In this document: positions 14,391 to 24,178 of the stretch, one piece after another
Layout of the letters: every line of letters begins with the position of its first letter
How positions within the stretch are numbered: position 1 is the stretch's first letter
From: Pseudarthrobacter chlorophenolicus A6
GTDB taxonomy: Bacteria > Actinomycetota > Actinomycetes > Actinomycetales > Micrococcaceae
Direction of reading: 5' to 3'
Length of the DNA: 64,000 nt
Assembly: GCF_000022025.1 (NCBI RefSeq)
Contig: NC_011879.1
Span: 362,859-426,858 of the forward strand
Notes under the pieces: generated by a model
Seen by the model: the letters and a program-made list of their open reading frames with translations, nothing else
The model's database searches: none
Told to the model about the DNA's origin: nothing
Position numbers and translations under genes: made by a program

Positions 14391-17363
14391 ATGAACACGG
14401 CATTGACCCAGCGTCCGAATGACGGAGCTCTTCCTGCTGCGCCCGCGGAACGCCACATCCCGGCAGCAGATGACTACCCTGGCCTGTACGCATGGCAGCA
14501 AGAGGCCATGGACCGGTGGCGTGCCGCCGGCCGCCGCGGGGTCATCGAGGCGGTCACCGGGGCAGGCAAGACGCGGGTCGGCATCGCCTCCGCCTTCGAA
14601 GCAGTGCGGCGCGGATTCAAGGTCTTGGTTCTCGTCCCCACCGCAGAGCTGCAGATCCAGTGGCTCCAGGCCCTGGCCAGGGACCTCCCGGGGGCGCGGC
14701 GTGGGGCGTTGGGCGACAACCGCCATGACAGCCTGGACACCGTGGACGTCCTCGTCGCGATCGTTCATTCCGCGGCAACGCGCCAAACCCTCCGGGACCA
14801 CAAGGCCGGGCTGATCATCGCGGACGAATGCCACCGATACGCAGCCCCGATGTTCGCAGAAGCCCTGGAAACCGGCTACACCTGGCGTCTGGGCCTGTCC
14901 GCCACCTATGAACGCACCGACGGTGAACACCTCGTCCGGCTCGCACCTTTCTTCGGCGACATCGTCTTCAGGCTCTGGTACGACAGGGCGCTGGCAGAGA
15001 AGATCATCGCCCCTTTCGACGTCGCCATGGTCGGTGTTGAACTCACCCCGTCAGAGCGCGACGAATACGATGCGTTTACGGAGACGATGGCCAAAGCCAC
15101 CGGCCCGCTTGAGATCTACCTGCACATGCCTAGGAACCCGTTCGCGCCGTTCATTGCCGCAGTCGCGCACCTGGCAGACAGCAAAATCGACTCCCCGGGC
15201 CCGGCCCTGGCCCGCAAATACATGGCCGCGATGACCGGCCGGCAGAACCTGCTGGCGGAGACACCGACCAAGCGCATGGCCCTGGCAGCCCTGAACCGTG
15301 CAATCACCGCCGCCGGACCGACCCTGGTGTTCACCCAGACGAAGAAATCCGCTCTGTCTGCTGCGCAGGTCTGCGCTGCGATGGGCAACCCCGCCACCAC
15401 GGTGATGTCGGGCATGAGCCGCGACCAGCGTGCCGCGGCGCTGGGCAGCTTCCGGGACGGGAACGCCAAAGTCCTCACCGCACCGCGGGTACTGGACGAG
15501 GGCATCGACGTTCCCGAGGCCGATCTGGGCATCATGGTCGCCGCCAGCAGCAGCCAGCGCCAACTCGTCCAGCGTCTCGGCCGGGTCATCCGGAAGAAGA
15601 TTGACGGCCGGGCCGGGCGCTTTGTCGTCCTCTACTCCAGGCACACTGTGGAGGACCCCGCGGTCCGGGGCGACGAGTACCTTGGCGCCGTCCTGCCCTT
15701 TGCCCGCAGGCAGGAAACGTTCCGGATTGAGACCGATGTGGAGGCTGTTGAGGCGTTCCTCGCCTACACAGAACATGAAACTAAAGTGCCGGAGGTCCCT
15801 GAGGTGCCCCAAGCTCCTGCGGTTGAACCGCCTGCCGCCCCGTTCGTCCTCGAACGCGACGACAGTGACTGGTCCGAAGCGCCCGTCCTTGAAGGCAGCA
15901 TCGGCGACGACGTGCGGCTCTATCTCGAACAGGCCAGCTCCTTCGACTTGTTGACCCATGAGGAGGTCACAGATCTGGGGATGGCAATCGAAGCCGGACT
16001 GTACGCTGAGCACCTGCTGGGCACGGCACGTCCCGAAGGGCGCCGGGCGATCCTCGAGTTGGAGTCCGTCGCGTCCGCGGGCCGCGATGCGGTGCTCAAG
16101 CTCGTGAGCTGCAACCTGCGCCTGGTCGTGTCCATCGCCAAGCGCCACACCGGCCGCGGCATGGATTTCCTCGACCTCATCCAGGAGGGCAACGCCGGGC
16201 TCTACCGCGCCGTCCAGAAGTTCGACTACACGAAGGGCTTCAAGTTCTCCACATACGCAACCTGGTGGATCCGCCAGGCCATCACCCGCGGAATCGCCGA
16301 CCAGTCACGAACAATCCGGCTCCCCGTCCACTTCCACGAGCAGGTCGTCAGCGTCTTCATCGCCGAACGGAACTTCCTCCAAAGCGAAGGACGCGACGGC
16401 ACTGCGGAGGAGATCGCTGAGGCATGCGGCAAGACCGTCGACGAGATCAACGCTGTCCGCCGCCACCGGACCCCGCCGGCCTCGCTGGACTGGGAAGTGC
16501 CCAACGGTAAGGGCGGCGTCGAGCTGCTGGGGGAGACCCTCTACGACCCCGACGAACCCACCGCGTACGACGCCGCCGTGCTGGCACAGCTGCAGTCCGC
16601 GGTGCACGGAGCCCTGGACCGGCTCTCGGAACGGGAGGCCGGTGTCCTCGCCTACAGGTTCGGACTGGCCACCGGGGAACAACTGACGCTTGATCAGATC
16701 GGCACGATCTACGGGGTGACCCGGGAACGCATCCGTCAGATCGAAGCGAAAGCGTTCGCTGCACTCCGTGAGCCAGCCGCAGCAGCACAGCTCAGGGACT
16801 TCTTCGACGGACGCAGCGATCTTGACGCCGCTGGCAGCGCAGATACATCGAAAGCTACGACCGCACCGGCCGCGAAGAAGCCGACCAAGCCCGCCAAGAA
16901 AAAGAGAAGGAAAGTGGAAGCGGGGCCTGTCGTGGAAATGCGGAAAGCCAAATGGGACCGTGCGCTGGCGAAACTCTCGGCGTTCGTAGCCCGGGAAGGC
17001 CACGCCCTGGTCCCCACCAAACACGTCGAATCCGGCCACAACCTGGGGGCTTGGATCAACACCCAGCGCAACGCGCTCCGCCTGGGCACCATCAGCCCCG
17101 AACGGCTTGCTGAGATCGACGCGATCGACATTTCGTGGCGCAAAGGCAAGATCGCCCCGTGGGAAACACAGCAGGCCGATACGGCGCGGCAGCCCGCCCC
17201 GGAACCTGAGCCGATCGAAATAGCGCCCGACAATGAGGACCCCTTCGCTGGCCCGCCGGTGGCTGCCACCATCAGCCTCATCCTGGACGAGGATCCTTTC
17301 GCTGAGTCTCCGGCAACGCCCGGCAAAACGTGCCTGTTGGACGAAGAGGACCCCTTCGCCTGA
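14391..17363 (+). CDS. XPB-like SF2 helicase fused to a complete RpoD-like sigma factor and helicase-associated domain
   Basis: 990 residues in one uninterrupted frame. Residues 1-450: SF2 helicase with Walker A GAGKT (57-61), DECH box (145-148), SAT (170-172), [10 protein letters not shown], and the arginine-finger motif [10 protein letters not shown] (394-403). Residues about 505-800: sigma-70 with region 1.2, region 2 ([43 protein letters not shown]), region 3, and region 4 with [21 protein letters not shown]. Residues about 845-920: helicase-associated domain ([11 protein letters not shown]...LGAWINTQR). The tail carries three acidic DPFA repeats and ends there. XPB opens promoters in eukaryotes, so a helicase joined to a sigma factor could be a self-contained promoter-opening factor; that role is inference. 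Confidence 0.92.
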   Translation: MNTALTQRPNDGALPAAPAERHIPAADDYPGLYAWQQEAMDRWRAAGRRGVIEAVTGAGKTRVGIASAFEAVRRGFKVLVLVPTAELQIQWLQALARDLPGARRGALGDNRHDSLDTVDVLVAIVHSAATRQTLRDHKAGLIIADECHRYAAPMFAEALETGYTWRLGLSATYERTDGEHLVRLAPFFGDIVFRLWYDRALAEKIIAPFDVAMVGVELTPSERDEYDAFTETMAKATGPLEIYLHMPRNPFAPFIAAVAHLADSKIDSPGPALARKYMAAMTGRQNLLAETPTKRMALAALNRAITAAGPTLVFTQTKKSALSAAQVCAAMGNPATTVMSGMSRDQRAAALGSFRDGNAKVLTAPRVLDEGIDVPEADLGIMVAASSSQRQLVQRLGRVIRKKIDGRAGRFVVLYSRHTVEDPAVRGDEYLGAVLPFARRQETFRIETDVEAVEAFLAYTEHETKVPEVPEVPQAPAVEPPAAPFVLERDDSDWSEAPVLEGSIGDDVRLYLEQASSFDLLTHEEVTDLGMAIEAGLYAEHLLGTARPEGRRAILELESVASAGRDAVLKLVSCNLRLVVSIAKRHTGRGMDFLDLIQEGNAGLYRAVQKFDYTKGFKFSTYATWWIRQAITRGIADQSRTIRLPVHFHEQVVSVFIAERNFLQSEGRDGTAEEIAEACGKTVDEINAVRRHRTPPASLDWEVPNGKGGVELLGETLYDPDEPTAYDAAVLAQLQSAVHGALDRLSEREAGVLAYRFGLATGEQLTLDQIGTIYGVTRERIRQIEAKAFAALREPAAAAQLRDFFDGRSDLDAAGSADTSKATTAPAAKKPTKPAKKKRRKVEAGPVVEMRKAKWDRALAKLSAFVAREGHALVPTKHVESGHNLGAWINTQRNALRLGTISPERLAEIDAIDISWRKGKIAPWETQQADTARQPAPEPEPIEIAPDNEDPFAGPPVAATISLILDEDPFAESPATPGKTCLLDEEDPFA

Positions 17364-17367
17364 TCCG

Positions 17368-17390
17368 CCGTCGCCGACCGGCCCGCATAG
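17368..17390 (+). promoter_or_regulatory. Class C promoter motif (nuclease gene)
   Basis: CCGTC-N12-GCATAG, 7 nt before the ATG at 17398 and just after the helicase-sigma stop. Confidence 0.8.
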
Positions 17391-17397
17391 GACAGGT

Positions 17398-17949
17398 ATG
17401 GCCAATAGCTCAAAAGACAAAGGCGACCGCTTCGAACGCGAGTCGGTCCCCGTCCTGGTGGACCTTCTCCCGGAGTTCGCGCTGGAGAAGGCGATGCGCT
17501 TCCTCGGCGCCGGACGCAAGGAAGACGTCGGTGACCTCTACGTGCTGCCCGATGCTGCCGTCCAGGTGAAGGCCTGGGACAACATGGGCGGTGCGATCCG
17601 CACCGCCGTGGCCGGTTCCGTCATCCAGGCCGGCCACGGCGACAAGGAATACGCCCTCGGCATGGTGCCGATCCTGGGCGCCCGGAAGGACCAGGTGCGC
17701 TGGCTCGCCTGCGTCGCCCCGGACCGCTGGCCGGTACCTGTTGAACCAGTCGCCGAATTCGCGATGGTCTCCAAGGCCTTGAAATGGGTCAAGGACGACA
17801 CCGGCCCGTACGGTTTCCGGGTGTGGGATCGTCTGGAACGCATCGGTCTCCTGGGAGGCCCCGGCGAACCGGCCCTGATCGCTCCCATCGAGGCATGGGC
17901 AGAGGCTTACAGGCAGGCCCACGCACCTGCGCTCAGTCTCGCTGCCTGA
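17398..17949 (+). CDS. PD-(D/E)XK nuclease-like (Holliday junction resolvase-like) protein
   Basis: 183 residues. KGDRFERESVPVLVDLL forms an N-terminal helix with a conserved Glu, then GRKEDVGDLYVLPDAAVQVKAW supplies the catalytic core pattern: an Asp on one strand and QVK on the next, with Gln in place of the usual Glu. This order is typical of Hjc-like and related restriction-endonuclease folds. The rest is helical. The ATG at 17398 follows its class C motif closely with AGGACAGGT as a possible ribosome site. It is transcribed right behind the helicase-sigma gene but has its own replication-class promoter, pointing to DNA repair or recombination. Confidence 0.65.
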   Translation: MANSSKDKGDRFERESVPVLVDLLPEFALEKAMRFLGAGRKEDVGDLYVLPDAAVQVKAWDNMGGAIRTAVAGSVIQAGHGDKEYALGMVPILGARKDQVRWLACVAPDRWPVPVEPVAEFAMVSKALKWVKDDTGPYGFRVWDRLERIGLLGGPGEPALIAPIEAWAEAYRQAHAPALSLAA

Positions 17950-18118
17950 CCCCGCAGGTCGCCGAGAAAACCCATCCTCAAAGAAATATCAAGATTCGCT
18001 CAAGTTTTTGCGCGGCCAGCCACTTCTAGTGGTGAGAGGCAGAAGCTCCGCACCTCAACAGGTGTAAAGCGGCGCACCTCACTGCATGACGTCCGCAGCA
18101 CTCGTTCTAAGGAAACCC

Positions 18119-18331
18119 ATGAACCCGCTTTTCGCTACCCTGTTCTCCTTCCTCTCTGACACCAAGAAGCGCCTCTCCGGTGAATCGGGTGCCACCGCGG
18201 TCGAATACGGCCTGCTGGTTGGCCTGATCGCCGTCGGCATCATCGCCGCTCTCGTGATCCTCGGCCCGCAGCTCGCCGGCCTGTTCACGTCCGTCACCGA
18301 AAGCCTCCCGGGCGCACCGGCCGCCCCGTAA
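18119..18331 (+). CDS. Flp/Fap-type Tad pilin
   Basis: 70 residues: a short basic N-terminus, then the Flp pilin signature GATAVEYGLLVGLIAVGIIAAL with the conserved Glu-Tyr pair, and a short C-terminus ending LPGAPAAP. The prepilin peptidase would cut after the Gly before ATAVEYG. The ATG has CTAAGGAAA upstream. As the major pilin it heads the tad operon and is followed by a hairpin that probably lets it be expressed above the assembly genes. No prepilin peptidase gene is seen in the window; the host may supply it. Confidence 0.93.
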   Translation: MNPLFATLFSFLSDTKKRLSGESGATAVEYGLLVGLIAVGIIAALVILGPQLAGLFTSVTESLPGAPAAP

Positions 18332-18349
18332 GCGGAAAGCTCATCAGTG

Positions 18350-18392
18350 AATCTGCCCCGTGGCTGCTCAGGAAGCGGCCGCGGGGCAGATT
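18350..18392 (+). terminator. Attenuating hairpin after the Flp pilin
   Basis: AATCTGCCCCG...CGGGGCAGATT inverted repeat followed by a short T-rich run, between the pilin gene and tadE. Confidence 0.7.
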
Positions 18393-18414
18393 TGTTCGGG
18401 ACAGGAAACCAGCC

Positions 18415-18795
18415 ATGAAGCACCTCCGATCCGAGCGCGGCTCGGTCGCCGTTGAGTTCGCGCTGATCCTCCCCATCCTCATCGCCGTTCTCCTGGGCAT
18501 CATGGAGTTCGGCAGAGCCTATAACGCACAGATCACCGTGACAGCAGCAGCCCGCGAAGGCGCTCGGGTAATGTCCATCCAGGGCAGCCCCGCCCTGGCC
18601 AAGACTGCCGTGCAGGCGGCATCCCCGGCACTGAACCCGCAGCTGAGCACAGGGCAGATCCAGGTCAGTCCAACAACCTGCACGGCCGGCGCCAACGTCA
18701 CAGTGACCGTCACCTACCGGCTGAACTTCATCACCGGCTTCCTGGCCGATGGAGTCGACCTCAAAGGGAAAGGCGTCATGCGGTGCGGTGGCTGA
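18415..18795 (+). CDS. TadE-like pseudopilin
   Basis: 126 residues: RGSVAVEFALILPILIAVLLGIMEFGRAYN is the TadE/TadG-type hydrophobic N-terminal helix with its Glu-Phe pair, followed by TAAAREGARVMSIQ and a beta-rich C-terminal part with two Cys. It is a minor pseudopilin of the Tad secretion-type pilus. Its last codons overlap the next gene by 13 bp, indicating translational coupling. Confidence 0.88.
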   Translation: MKHLRSERGSVAVEFALILPILIAVLLGIMEFGRAYNAQITVTAAAREGARVMSIQGSPALAKTAVQAASPALNPQLSTGQIQVSPTTCTAGANVTVTVTYRLNFITGFLADGVDLKGKGVMRCGG

Positions 18796-19766
18796 AACGG
18801 ATCCCCCAAAACAGCGATGAGCGCGGCGCAGTTGCCGTGATCGTGGCCTTTGCCATGGTCGGGATACTGGGCTTCGCCGCGGTCGCCATCGACACCGGCG
18901 CCCTGTACTCGGAACGGGCCCAGCTCCAGTCCGCCGCAGACGCTGCCGCCCTGGCCATCTCACAGGAATGCAGCAAGACCCGCACCTGCACTAACCCCGC
19001 CCTCAAACTCCCGGCCGCCCAGGAGCTGGCAAACGCGAACTCCAACGACGGCGCGTCCACCGTGTCTTCCCTGACCTACCCCACGGCCAACTCCGTCAAG
19101 GTGCAGACCACGACCAAGGACGGCAAAACCAAAGCCGGCTCGCTCGCCCTCACGTTCGCTCCCATCCTGGGCATCGAGACGGACACGGTCAGCGCCACCT
19201 CCACGGCGCGTTGGGGAAGCCCAGCCAGGGGACCGGCCATCCTGCCGCTGGTCTTCGCCCCCTGCAACTTCAAACTCAACGGCGCCATCCAAGTCATCAG
19301 CCGACACGGCGACAGCGGCGGGACCCCCTGCTCCAGCACAAGTCCGTCCGGGCAGCTGCTCCCCGGCGGATTCGGCTGGCTCGCCACCCCGTCAGGGGTC
19401 TGCGGCGCCAACGTGGACATCGCCATCAACGCCATGATGGCCAGTGACAACGGCATCAGCCTTCCGGCAGGGTGTGCTTCCGTCCTGACCGCATCAGCCG
19501 GAAAAACAATCCTGCTCCCTGTCTACAGCGACAAGAACGGCGCCGGAGCCGGTGGCTGGTACAAGGTCACCGGCTGGGCCGCATTCAAGCTGCTCGGATG
19601 GAACTACCCGGGCTTCAGCTACCAGGCAACCACCTACTCCGGAGCCACCTGCAAGGGCGACTGCAAAGGCATCATCGGCCAGTTCGTCAGCTTTGTCTCC
19701 CTTGACGACAGGTTCACAGGGGTCGGACCCGACCTCGGCGCGAGCATCGTCACGCTCAGCAATTAG
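18783..19766 (+). CDS. TadG-like pilus assembly protein
   Basis: 327 residues from a GTG. The N-terminal DERGAVAVIVAFAMVGILGFAAVAIDTGALYSERAQLQSAADAAALA is the TadG_N signature (membrane helix followed by the Asp-Thr-Gly region). The remainder is exported and Cys-containing, with small and polar residues and no full von Willebrand A domain, so it is shorter than classical TadG. It is expected to sit in the membrane and help anchor or assemble the pilus. Confidence 0.85.
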   Translation: MRWLKRIPQNSDERGAVAVIVAFAMVGILGFAAVAIDTGALYSERAQLQSAADAAALAISQECSKTRTCTNPALKLPAAQELANANSNDGASTVSSLTYPTANSVKVQTTTKDGKTKAGSLALTFAPILGIETDTVSATSTARWGSPARGPAILPLVFAPCNFKLNGAIQVISRHGDSGGTPCSSTSPSGQLLPGGFGWLATPSGVCGANVDIAINAMMASDNGISLPAGCASVLTASAGKTILLPVYSDKNGAGAGGWYKVTGWAAFKLLGWNYPGFSYQATTYSGATCKGDCKGIIGQFVSFVSLDDRFTGVGPDLGASIVTLSN

Positions 19767-19796
19767 AACTGCCGCTTCCCCGCCCGCCAGACCGGC

Positions 19797-19826
19797 GGGA
19801 ACACTTCCGCCCGGGTCCGCACACAT
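19797..19826 (+). promoter_or_regulatory. Class B promoter motif (cpaB)
   Basis: GGGAAC-N15-CGCACACAT, about 58 nt before the TTG start at 19884; an internal promoter splitting pilin genes from assembly genes. Confidence 0.65.
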
Positions 19827-19883
19827 GTAGGAGCAGGCCTGCTGTCCGCGGACGCCTGGATCTTGAAGAGGAGCCTCCCAGCT

Positions 19884-20624
19884 TTGAAAACCCGACTCAT
19901 CGGTGCCGCCGCCGCCCTCCTGCTCGCCATCACCGGGACCGTGGCCGTCACCTCCTACGTCCAGGGAGCCGACCAGCGGGCGCTGAAAGGCGCGGCAACC
20001 ATGAACATCTACGTCGTGGACAAGAGCGTCCCGGCGAACACCCCGGCGGCGGACCTGGCCAAATTCGTCAAGCCAGCGTCCGTTCCGGCCTCAACCGTAG
20101 CGGCAGGGGCAGTCACCGACCTGGGCACCCTGACCGGAAAGGTGACCTCCGCGCCTCTCCTGCCCGGCGAACAGCTGCTCGATGGCCGCATGGTTGACCC
20201 GGCCTCCCTGCTGGTTCCCGGAACGGCACCGGTCCCCGAGGGCATGCAGGAAATCACCGTCCAGCTCGGACCGGACCGCGTCGTCGGAGGCCAGCTCGCA
20301 GCCGGCGACACGGTCGGCGTCTTCGTCTCCTTCACCGAAGGGGCAGGACCCAAAGGCCCCACCACCCACCTGGCCTTTCAGAAGGTCCTGGTGACGAGCG
20401 TGCAGGGGGCACCCGCCGAACCGACCGGCAAGGCCGCTGCCACCGCACCACCGGGACCTCCCGTTCCCGCCGGCGCCATGCTCATCACCCTGGCAAGGCC
20501 AGCAGCAGATGCAGAACGCATCGTGTTCGCGGCCGAGTTCGGCACCATCTGGCTGTCCAAGGAACCAGCCACCGCCACCGGAGACGGCACCTCCGTCATC
20601 ACCAAGGACGGGTTTTACCAATGA
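19884..20624 (+). CDS. cpaB: CpaB/RcpC-like pilus assembly protein with SAF domain
   Basis: 246 residues. The TTG at 19884 is chosen over the TTG at 19863 because GAAGAGGAG lies 9 nt upstream of it. An N-terminal signal anchor (TRLIGAAAALLLAITGTVAV) is followed by a SAF-like domain (VVDKSVPANTPAADLAKFV, LGTLTGKVTSAPLLPGEQLL) and a C-terminal beta domain with QLAAGDTVGVFVSF. CpaB binds the wall or secretin in the Tad system. The next gene overlaps by 4 bp. Confidence 0.88.
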   Translation: MKTRLIGAAAALLLAITGTVAVTSYVQGADQRALKGAATMNIYVVDKSVPANTPAADLAKFVKPASVPASTVAAGAVTDLGTLTGKVTSAPLLPGEQLLDGRMVDPASLLVPGTAPVPEGMQEITVQLGPDRVVGGQLAAGDTVGVFVSFTEGAGPKGPTTHLAFQKVLVTSVQGAPAEPTGKAAATAPPGPPVPAGAMLITLARPAADAERIVFAAEFGTIWLSKEPATATGDGTSVITKDGFYQ

Positions 20625-21811
20625 GCCGGTTCGTCATGATTTCCCCTGACGCCGCGTTCGGCCAGCGGGTCCGCCTGGCCATCTCCGGCCTTCCCGGCAG
20701 CATGCAGTCATTCGCGGGCACACCCCTGGCGAAGACCCCGGAAGAGGTCCTCGGGGTAATCTCAGACGGCGCACCACAGGTCATCCTGCTCGGCCCGGGC
20801 GTCAACCTTGACGAAGCGCTCCGGCTGGCTTCAGCGTTTGACGTCCAGCACCCCGACATCAGTCTCGTCCTCGTTCGTGAAACCGACCCAGACCTGACGC
20901 TGACAGCCATGCGCTGCGGTATCCGGGACATCCTTGCCCCCGACGCTGAACCGGACACCATCAGAGTCCTGCTTGAACGTGCCTGCCAGTCCGCTGCCAG
21001 CCGTCGCCGCAGCATCTCCCCGTCGTCTGCGCCCGAAGAACCGCTCGGACGGATCATCGCCGTGGCCGCAGCCAAAGGGGGTGTCGGCAAGACGACCGTG
21101 GCGACCAACATTGCTGTCGGACTGGGACGCATCGCGCCCATGTCCACGGTCCTGGTCGACCTCGACACCCAGTTCGGGGACGTCGACACGGTCCTCCGGA
21201 TCGTCCCGGAGCACACGCTGAAAGACGCCGTCACCGGCGCCGCAGCCCAGGACACCATGGTCCTGAAGACCCTCCTCAGCGTCCACCCGGCATCCATCTA
21301 CGCACTGTGCGCCCCATCGGATCCCGCCGACAGCAACCGCATCAGCGGAGAGGAAATAACCCACATGCTCAGACAGCTCGCCAGTGAATTCCGCTACGTC
21401 GTTGTCGACACCGCGCCGGGCCTGGGGGAGCACACCCTGGCTGCCCTTGAAGCCGCCACGGACCTTGTGCTCTTGTGCGGCATGGACGTCCCCAGCGTGC
21501 GCGGTGCCCGCAAGGAGCTCGACGTCCTGGACAAGCTGCAGATGACATCCCAGAAACGGCACCTCGTGGTGAACAACGCGACACGGGACAGTGGCCTGTC
21601 CATCCAGGACATCGAAGCCACGCTCGGCGCTCCGGTGAACCTCGCCATCCCACGCTCCAAAGCCCTGGCCTACTCCACCAATCAGGGCGAGCCGCTGCTG
21701 CACCAGCGGTCACGTGACAAGGCGGCCAAGGCGCTGCACCAGCTCGTGGACCGCTTCGACCCGGAATCCGCCCAGCTCCGCAAGGGCCTGCACAGAAGGG
21801 CGGGAGTGTAA
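20621..21811 (+). CDS. cpaE: CpaE/TadZ-like pilus localisation ATPase
   Basis: 396 residues. Residues 1-130 form a receiver-like domain without a clear phosphoacceptor (DGAPQVILLGPG, ALRLASAF). From about residue 140 a MinD/ParA ATPase follows with deviant Walker A AAAKGGVGKTT, the DLDTQFGDVDTVL segment and VVVDTAPGLGEHTL. This is the polar localisation ATPase of Tad pili. It overlaps cpaB and abuts tadA in a tight operon. Confidence 0.92.
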   Translation: MSRFVMISPDAAFGQRVRLAISGLPGSMQSFAGTPLAKTPEEVLGVISDGAPQVILLGPGVNLDEALRLASAFDVQHPDISLVLVRETDPDLTLTAMRCGIRDILAPDAEPDTIRVLLERACQSAASRRRSISPSSAPEEPLGRIIAVAAAKGGVGKTTVATNIAVGLGRIAPMSTVLVDLDTQFGDVDTVLRIVPEHTLKDAVTGAAAQDTMVLKTLLSVHPASIYALCAPSDPADSNRISGEEITHMLRQLASEFRYVVVDTAPGLGEHTLAALEAATDLVLLCGMDVPSVRGARKELDVLDKLQMTSQKRHLVVNNATRDSGLSIQDIEATLGAPVNLAIPRSKALAYSTNQGEPLLHQRSRDKAAKALHQLVDRFDPESAQLRKGLHRRAGV

Positions 21812-23208
21812 TGAATCTCGCTGACCGTCTGGACGCCGCCGCCGGCATCACGCCAAGCCCGGCAGCCGAACAACCCAAAGCCCCGGCCACAGCCGCTCCA
21901 GTCAAGGAAACAGCGCCGCCCCCGGACGCCCTCTCAGGCCTGAAACAGCGTGCCGGCAACGCCCTGTTCGAACGGATCGGCAGCCGCCTGAACGACCCGG
22001 CAATGGGCGAAGACGAACTGCTGGCCTACGCGCGCGAGGAACTTACCCAGATCGTGGACGCCGAGAGTGTCCCGCTCACCGGGGATGAAAAACAGCGGCT
22101 CGTCAGCCAGATCAGCGACGACGTCATGGGCTACGGACCCCTGCAGAAACTCCTGGACGACGAGAGTGTCTCGGAAATCATGGTCAACGGACCGGACCAG
22201 ATCTTCGTTGAACAAAACGGAAGGGTCACCGAAAGCGACGCGCGCTTCAAAACCGAAGACCACCTCCGCCGGGTCATCGAGAAGATTGTCTCCCGCGTCG
22301 GGCGCCGCATTGACGAGTCCTCGCCCATGGTGGACGCACGCCTCGCCGACGGTTCCCGCGTCAACGCCGTCATCCCGCCGCTGGCCGTCAACGGATCATC
22401 ACTGACCATTCGAAAGTTCGCCGCTGACCCGCTCAAGGCCGCAGACCTGGTCCGTTTCGGGTCCATCTCACCGGAGATGGCCGAGTTGCTGGATGCCTGC
22501 GTCAAAGCCCACCTGAACATCATCGTCTCGGGCGGCACGGGGACCGGGAAGACCACCCTGCTGAACGTCCTCTCCTCCTTCATCCCGCCGGGGGAGCGGA
22601 TCGTCACTATCGAGGACGCCGTCGAGCTGCAGCTCCAGCAGAACCACGTTGTGCGCCTGGAAAGCCGCCCCTCCAACGTGGAAGGCAAGGGGGAGATCAC
22701 CATCCGGGACCTGCTCAAGAACTCGCTCCGTATGCGCCCTGACCGAATCGTCGTGGGCGAGTGCCGCGGCGGGGAGGCCCTGGACATGCTGCAGGCAATG
22801 AACACCGGCCACGACGGCTCCTTGTCCACCATTCACTCCAATTCGCCCAGGGACGCGATCTCCAGGATGGAGACCCTGGTGCTGATGGCCGGCATGGACC
22901 TGCCCCTGAGGGCTGTCCGCGAACAGATCGCTTCCGCCGTGGATGTCATCGTGCAGCTGACCCGGCTGCGTGACGGCAGCCGCCGCGTCACACACGTAAC
23001 GGAAGTCCAGGGCATGGAAGGCGACGTGGTCACCCTTCAGGACGCCTTCGTCTTTGACTACAGCGCAGGCGTCGACGAAGACGGACGGTTCCTGGGCAAG
23101 CCGGTCTCCACAGGCGTCCGCCCGAAATTCACGGACAAGTTCAACGACCTGGGCATCAAGCTTTCCCCCTCAGTGTTCGGCGTCCCCAGCATGGCCGGGA
23201 GCCGGTAA
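21811..23208 (+). CDS. tadA: TadA/CpaF secretion ATPase
   Basis: 465 residues. An N-terminal helical domain is followed by the type II/IV secretion ATPase core: Walker A GGTGTGKTT, the Asp-box ERIVTIEDAVELQL, the Walker B region RPDRIVVGECRGGEALDML and the His-box TGHDGSLSTIHSNS. It powers pilus extension and, in Tad systems, retraction. Start and stop overlap its neighbours by a base or so, fitting a single polycistronic message. Confidence 0.95.
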   Translation: MNLADRLDAAAGITPSPAAEQPKAPATAAPVKETAPPPDALSGLKQRAGNALFERIGSRLNDPAMGEDELLAYAREELTQIVDAESVPLTGDEKQRLVSQISDDVMGYGPLQKLLDDESVSEIMVNGPDQIFVEQNGRVTESDARFKTEDHLRRVIEKIVSRVGRRIDESSPMVDARLADGSRVNAVIPPLAVNGSSLTIRKFAADPLKAADLVRFGSISPEMAELLDACVKAHLNIIVSGGTGTGKTTLLNVLSSFIPPGERIVTIEDAVELQLQQNHVVRLESRPSNVEGKGEITIRDLLKNSLRMRPDRIVVGECRGGEALDMLQAMNTGHDGSLSTIHSNSPRDAISRMETLVLMAGMDLPLRAVREQIASAVDVIVQLTRLRDGSRRVTHVTEVQGMEGDVVTLQDAFVFDYSAGVDEDGRFLGKPVSTGVRPKFTDKFNDLGIKLSPSVFGVPSMAGSR

Positions 23209-24137
23209 TGCTCGTGTTCGGATTCGCCTGCTGCTACGCCGCCCTGGCAGTCTTCGGAATCACCGTCCTCAAGCCGTGGCGGCCGAAGCTGGGGCCGGAC
23301 CGGCGCCGCCCGGCAGCCGCGGAAGGCACTTCAGTGCTGAGCCGGATGACAGGAATCACCTCCAGCACCATCGAGGAGGTCCTGAACCGCAGAGGCTGGA
23401 CCCGGGCAATCTCCGTGGCGCTGGAACACGCGGGACTGGTCATCGCCCCGGCAGACTTCCTGATCCTCGCCGGTGCGGCCTGCCTTGTCGCCATCATCTG
23501 CGGCGCCCTCCTCGGGGGTCCGCTCCTGGGGCTGTTCGGAGCCCTGGCCTGCGCGCTGGGCGTGAAGATGTACCTGTCGTTCCTGGCCGGAAAGCGGCGC
23601 AAGAAGTTCGCCGACCAGCTCGACGACTCGCTGCAGCTCCTATCCGGTGGCCTGAGAGCAGGACACAGCCTGCAGCGGGCCGTCGACGCCGTTTCACAGC
23701 AGGCGCCGTCGCCGACCGCGGAGGAATTCTCCCGGATCATGAACGAAACCCGCATCGGCCGGGACCTGACGGACGCCATGGACCAGACCGCGGAGCGGAT
23801 GAAGAGCGAGGACTTCAGCTGGGTCTCCCAGGCCATCGGTATCCACCGTGAAGTCGGCGGCGACCTCGCTGACGTCCTCGACCAGGTGGGGCGCACCATC
23901 CGGGAGCGGAACCAGATCCAGCGGCAGGTCAAAGCGCTCAGCGCTGAAGGCAAGATGTCTGCCTACGTGCTCATGGCGTTGCCTGTCCTGATCATCGGCG
24001 TCCTGGCAATCATCAGCCCGTCCTACATCGTCAGCTTCGGATCGAGCCCGCTCGGCTGGGGCATGGTTGCCGGCGGCATTCTCATGATGACCGTCGGCGG
24101 CCTGTGGCTGAAGAAGATCGTCAGCTTCAAGTTCTAA
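23208..24137 (+). CDS. tadB: TadB-like inner-membrane platform protein
   Basis: 309 residues with a T2SSF core: LDDSLQLLSGGLRAGHSLQRAVDAVSQQ, then EFSRIMNETRIGRDLTDAMDQ and VGGDLADVLDQVGRTIRERNQIQRQVKALSAEGKMSA. Hydrophobic segments lie at the N-terminus, near residues 85-125 and in the C-terminal 80 residues. It forms the membrane platform with TadC. Confidence 0.93.
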   Translation: MLVFGFACCYAALAVFGITVLKPWRPKLGPDRRRPAAAEGTSVLSRMTGITSSTIEEVLNRRGWTRAISVALEHAGLVIAPADFLILAGAACLVAIICGALLGGPLLGLFGALACALGVKMYLSFLAGKRRKKFADQLDDSLQLLSGGLRAGHSLQRAVDAVSQQAPSPTAEEFSRIMNETRIGRDLTDAMDQTAERMKSEDFSWVSQAIGIHREVGGDLADVLDQVGRTIRERNQIQRQVKALSAEGKMSAYVLMALPVLIIGVLAIISPSYIVSFGSSPLGWGMVAGGILMMTVGGLWLKKIVSFKF

Positions 24138-24178
24138 CCCCCTCCCGGCATCTTGCCGGTGCCAACGAAAGGAGCATC

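Noticed and set aside
14304-14930. 208-codon minus-strand frame over the helicase-sigma start
   Set aside because: Overlaps the Walker A region of a clear gene and the class B promoter.
18041-18070. GGTGAG followed by CGCACCTC before the Flp pilin
   Set aside because: Spacing is 12 instead of 15 and the CACAT part is absent, so it was not counted as class B.
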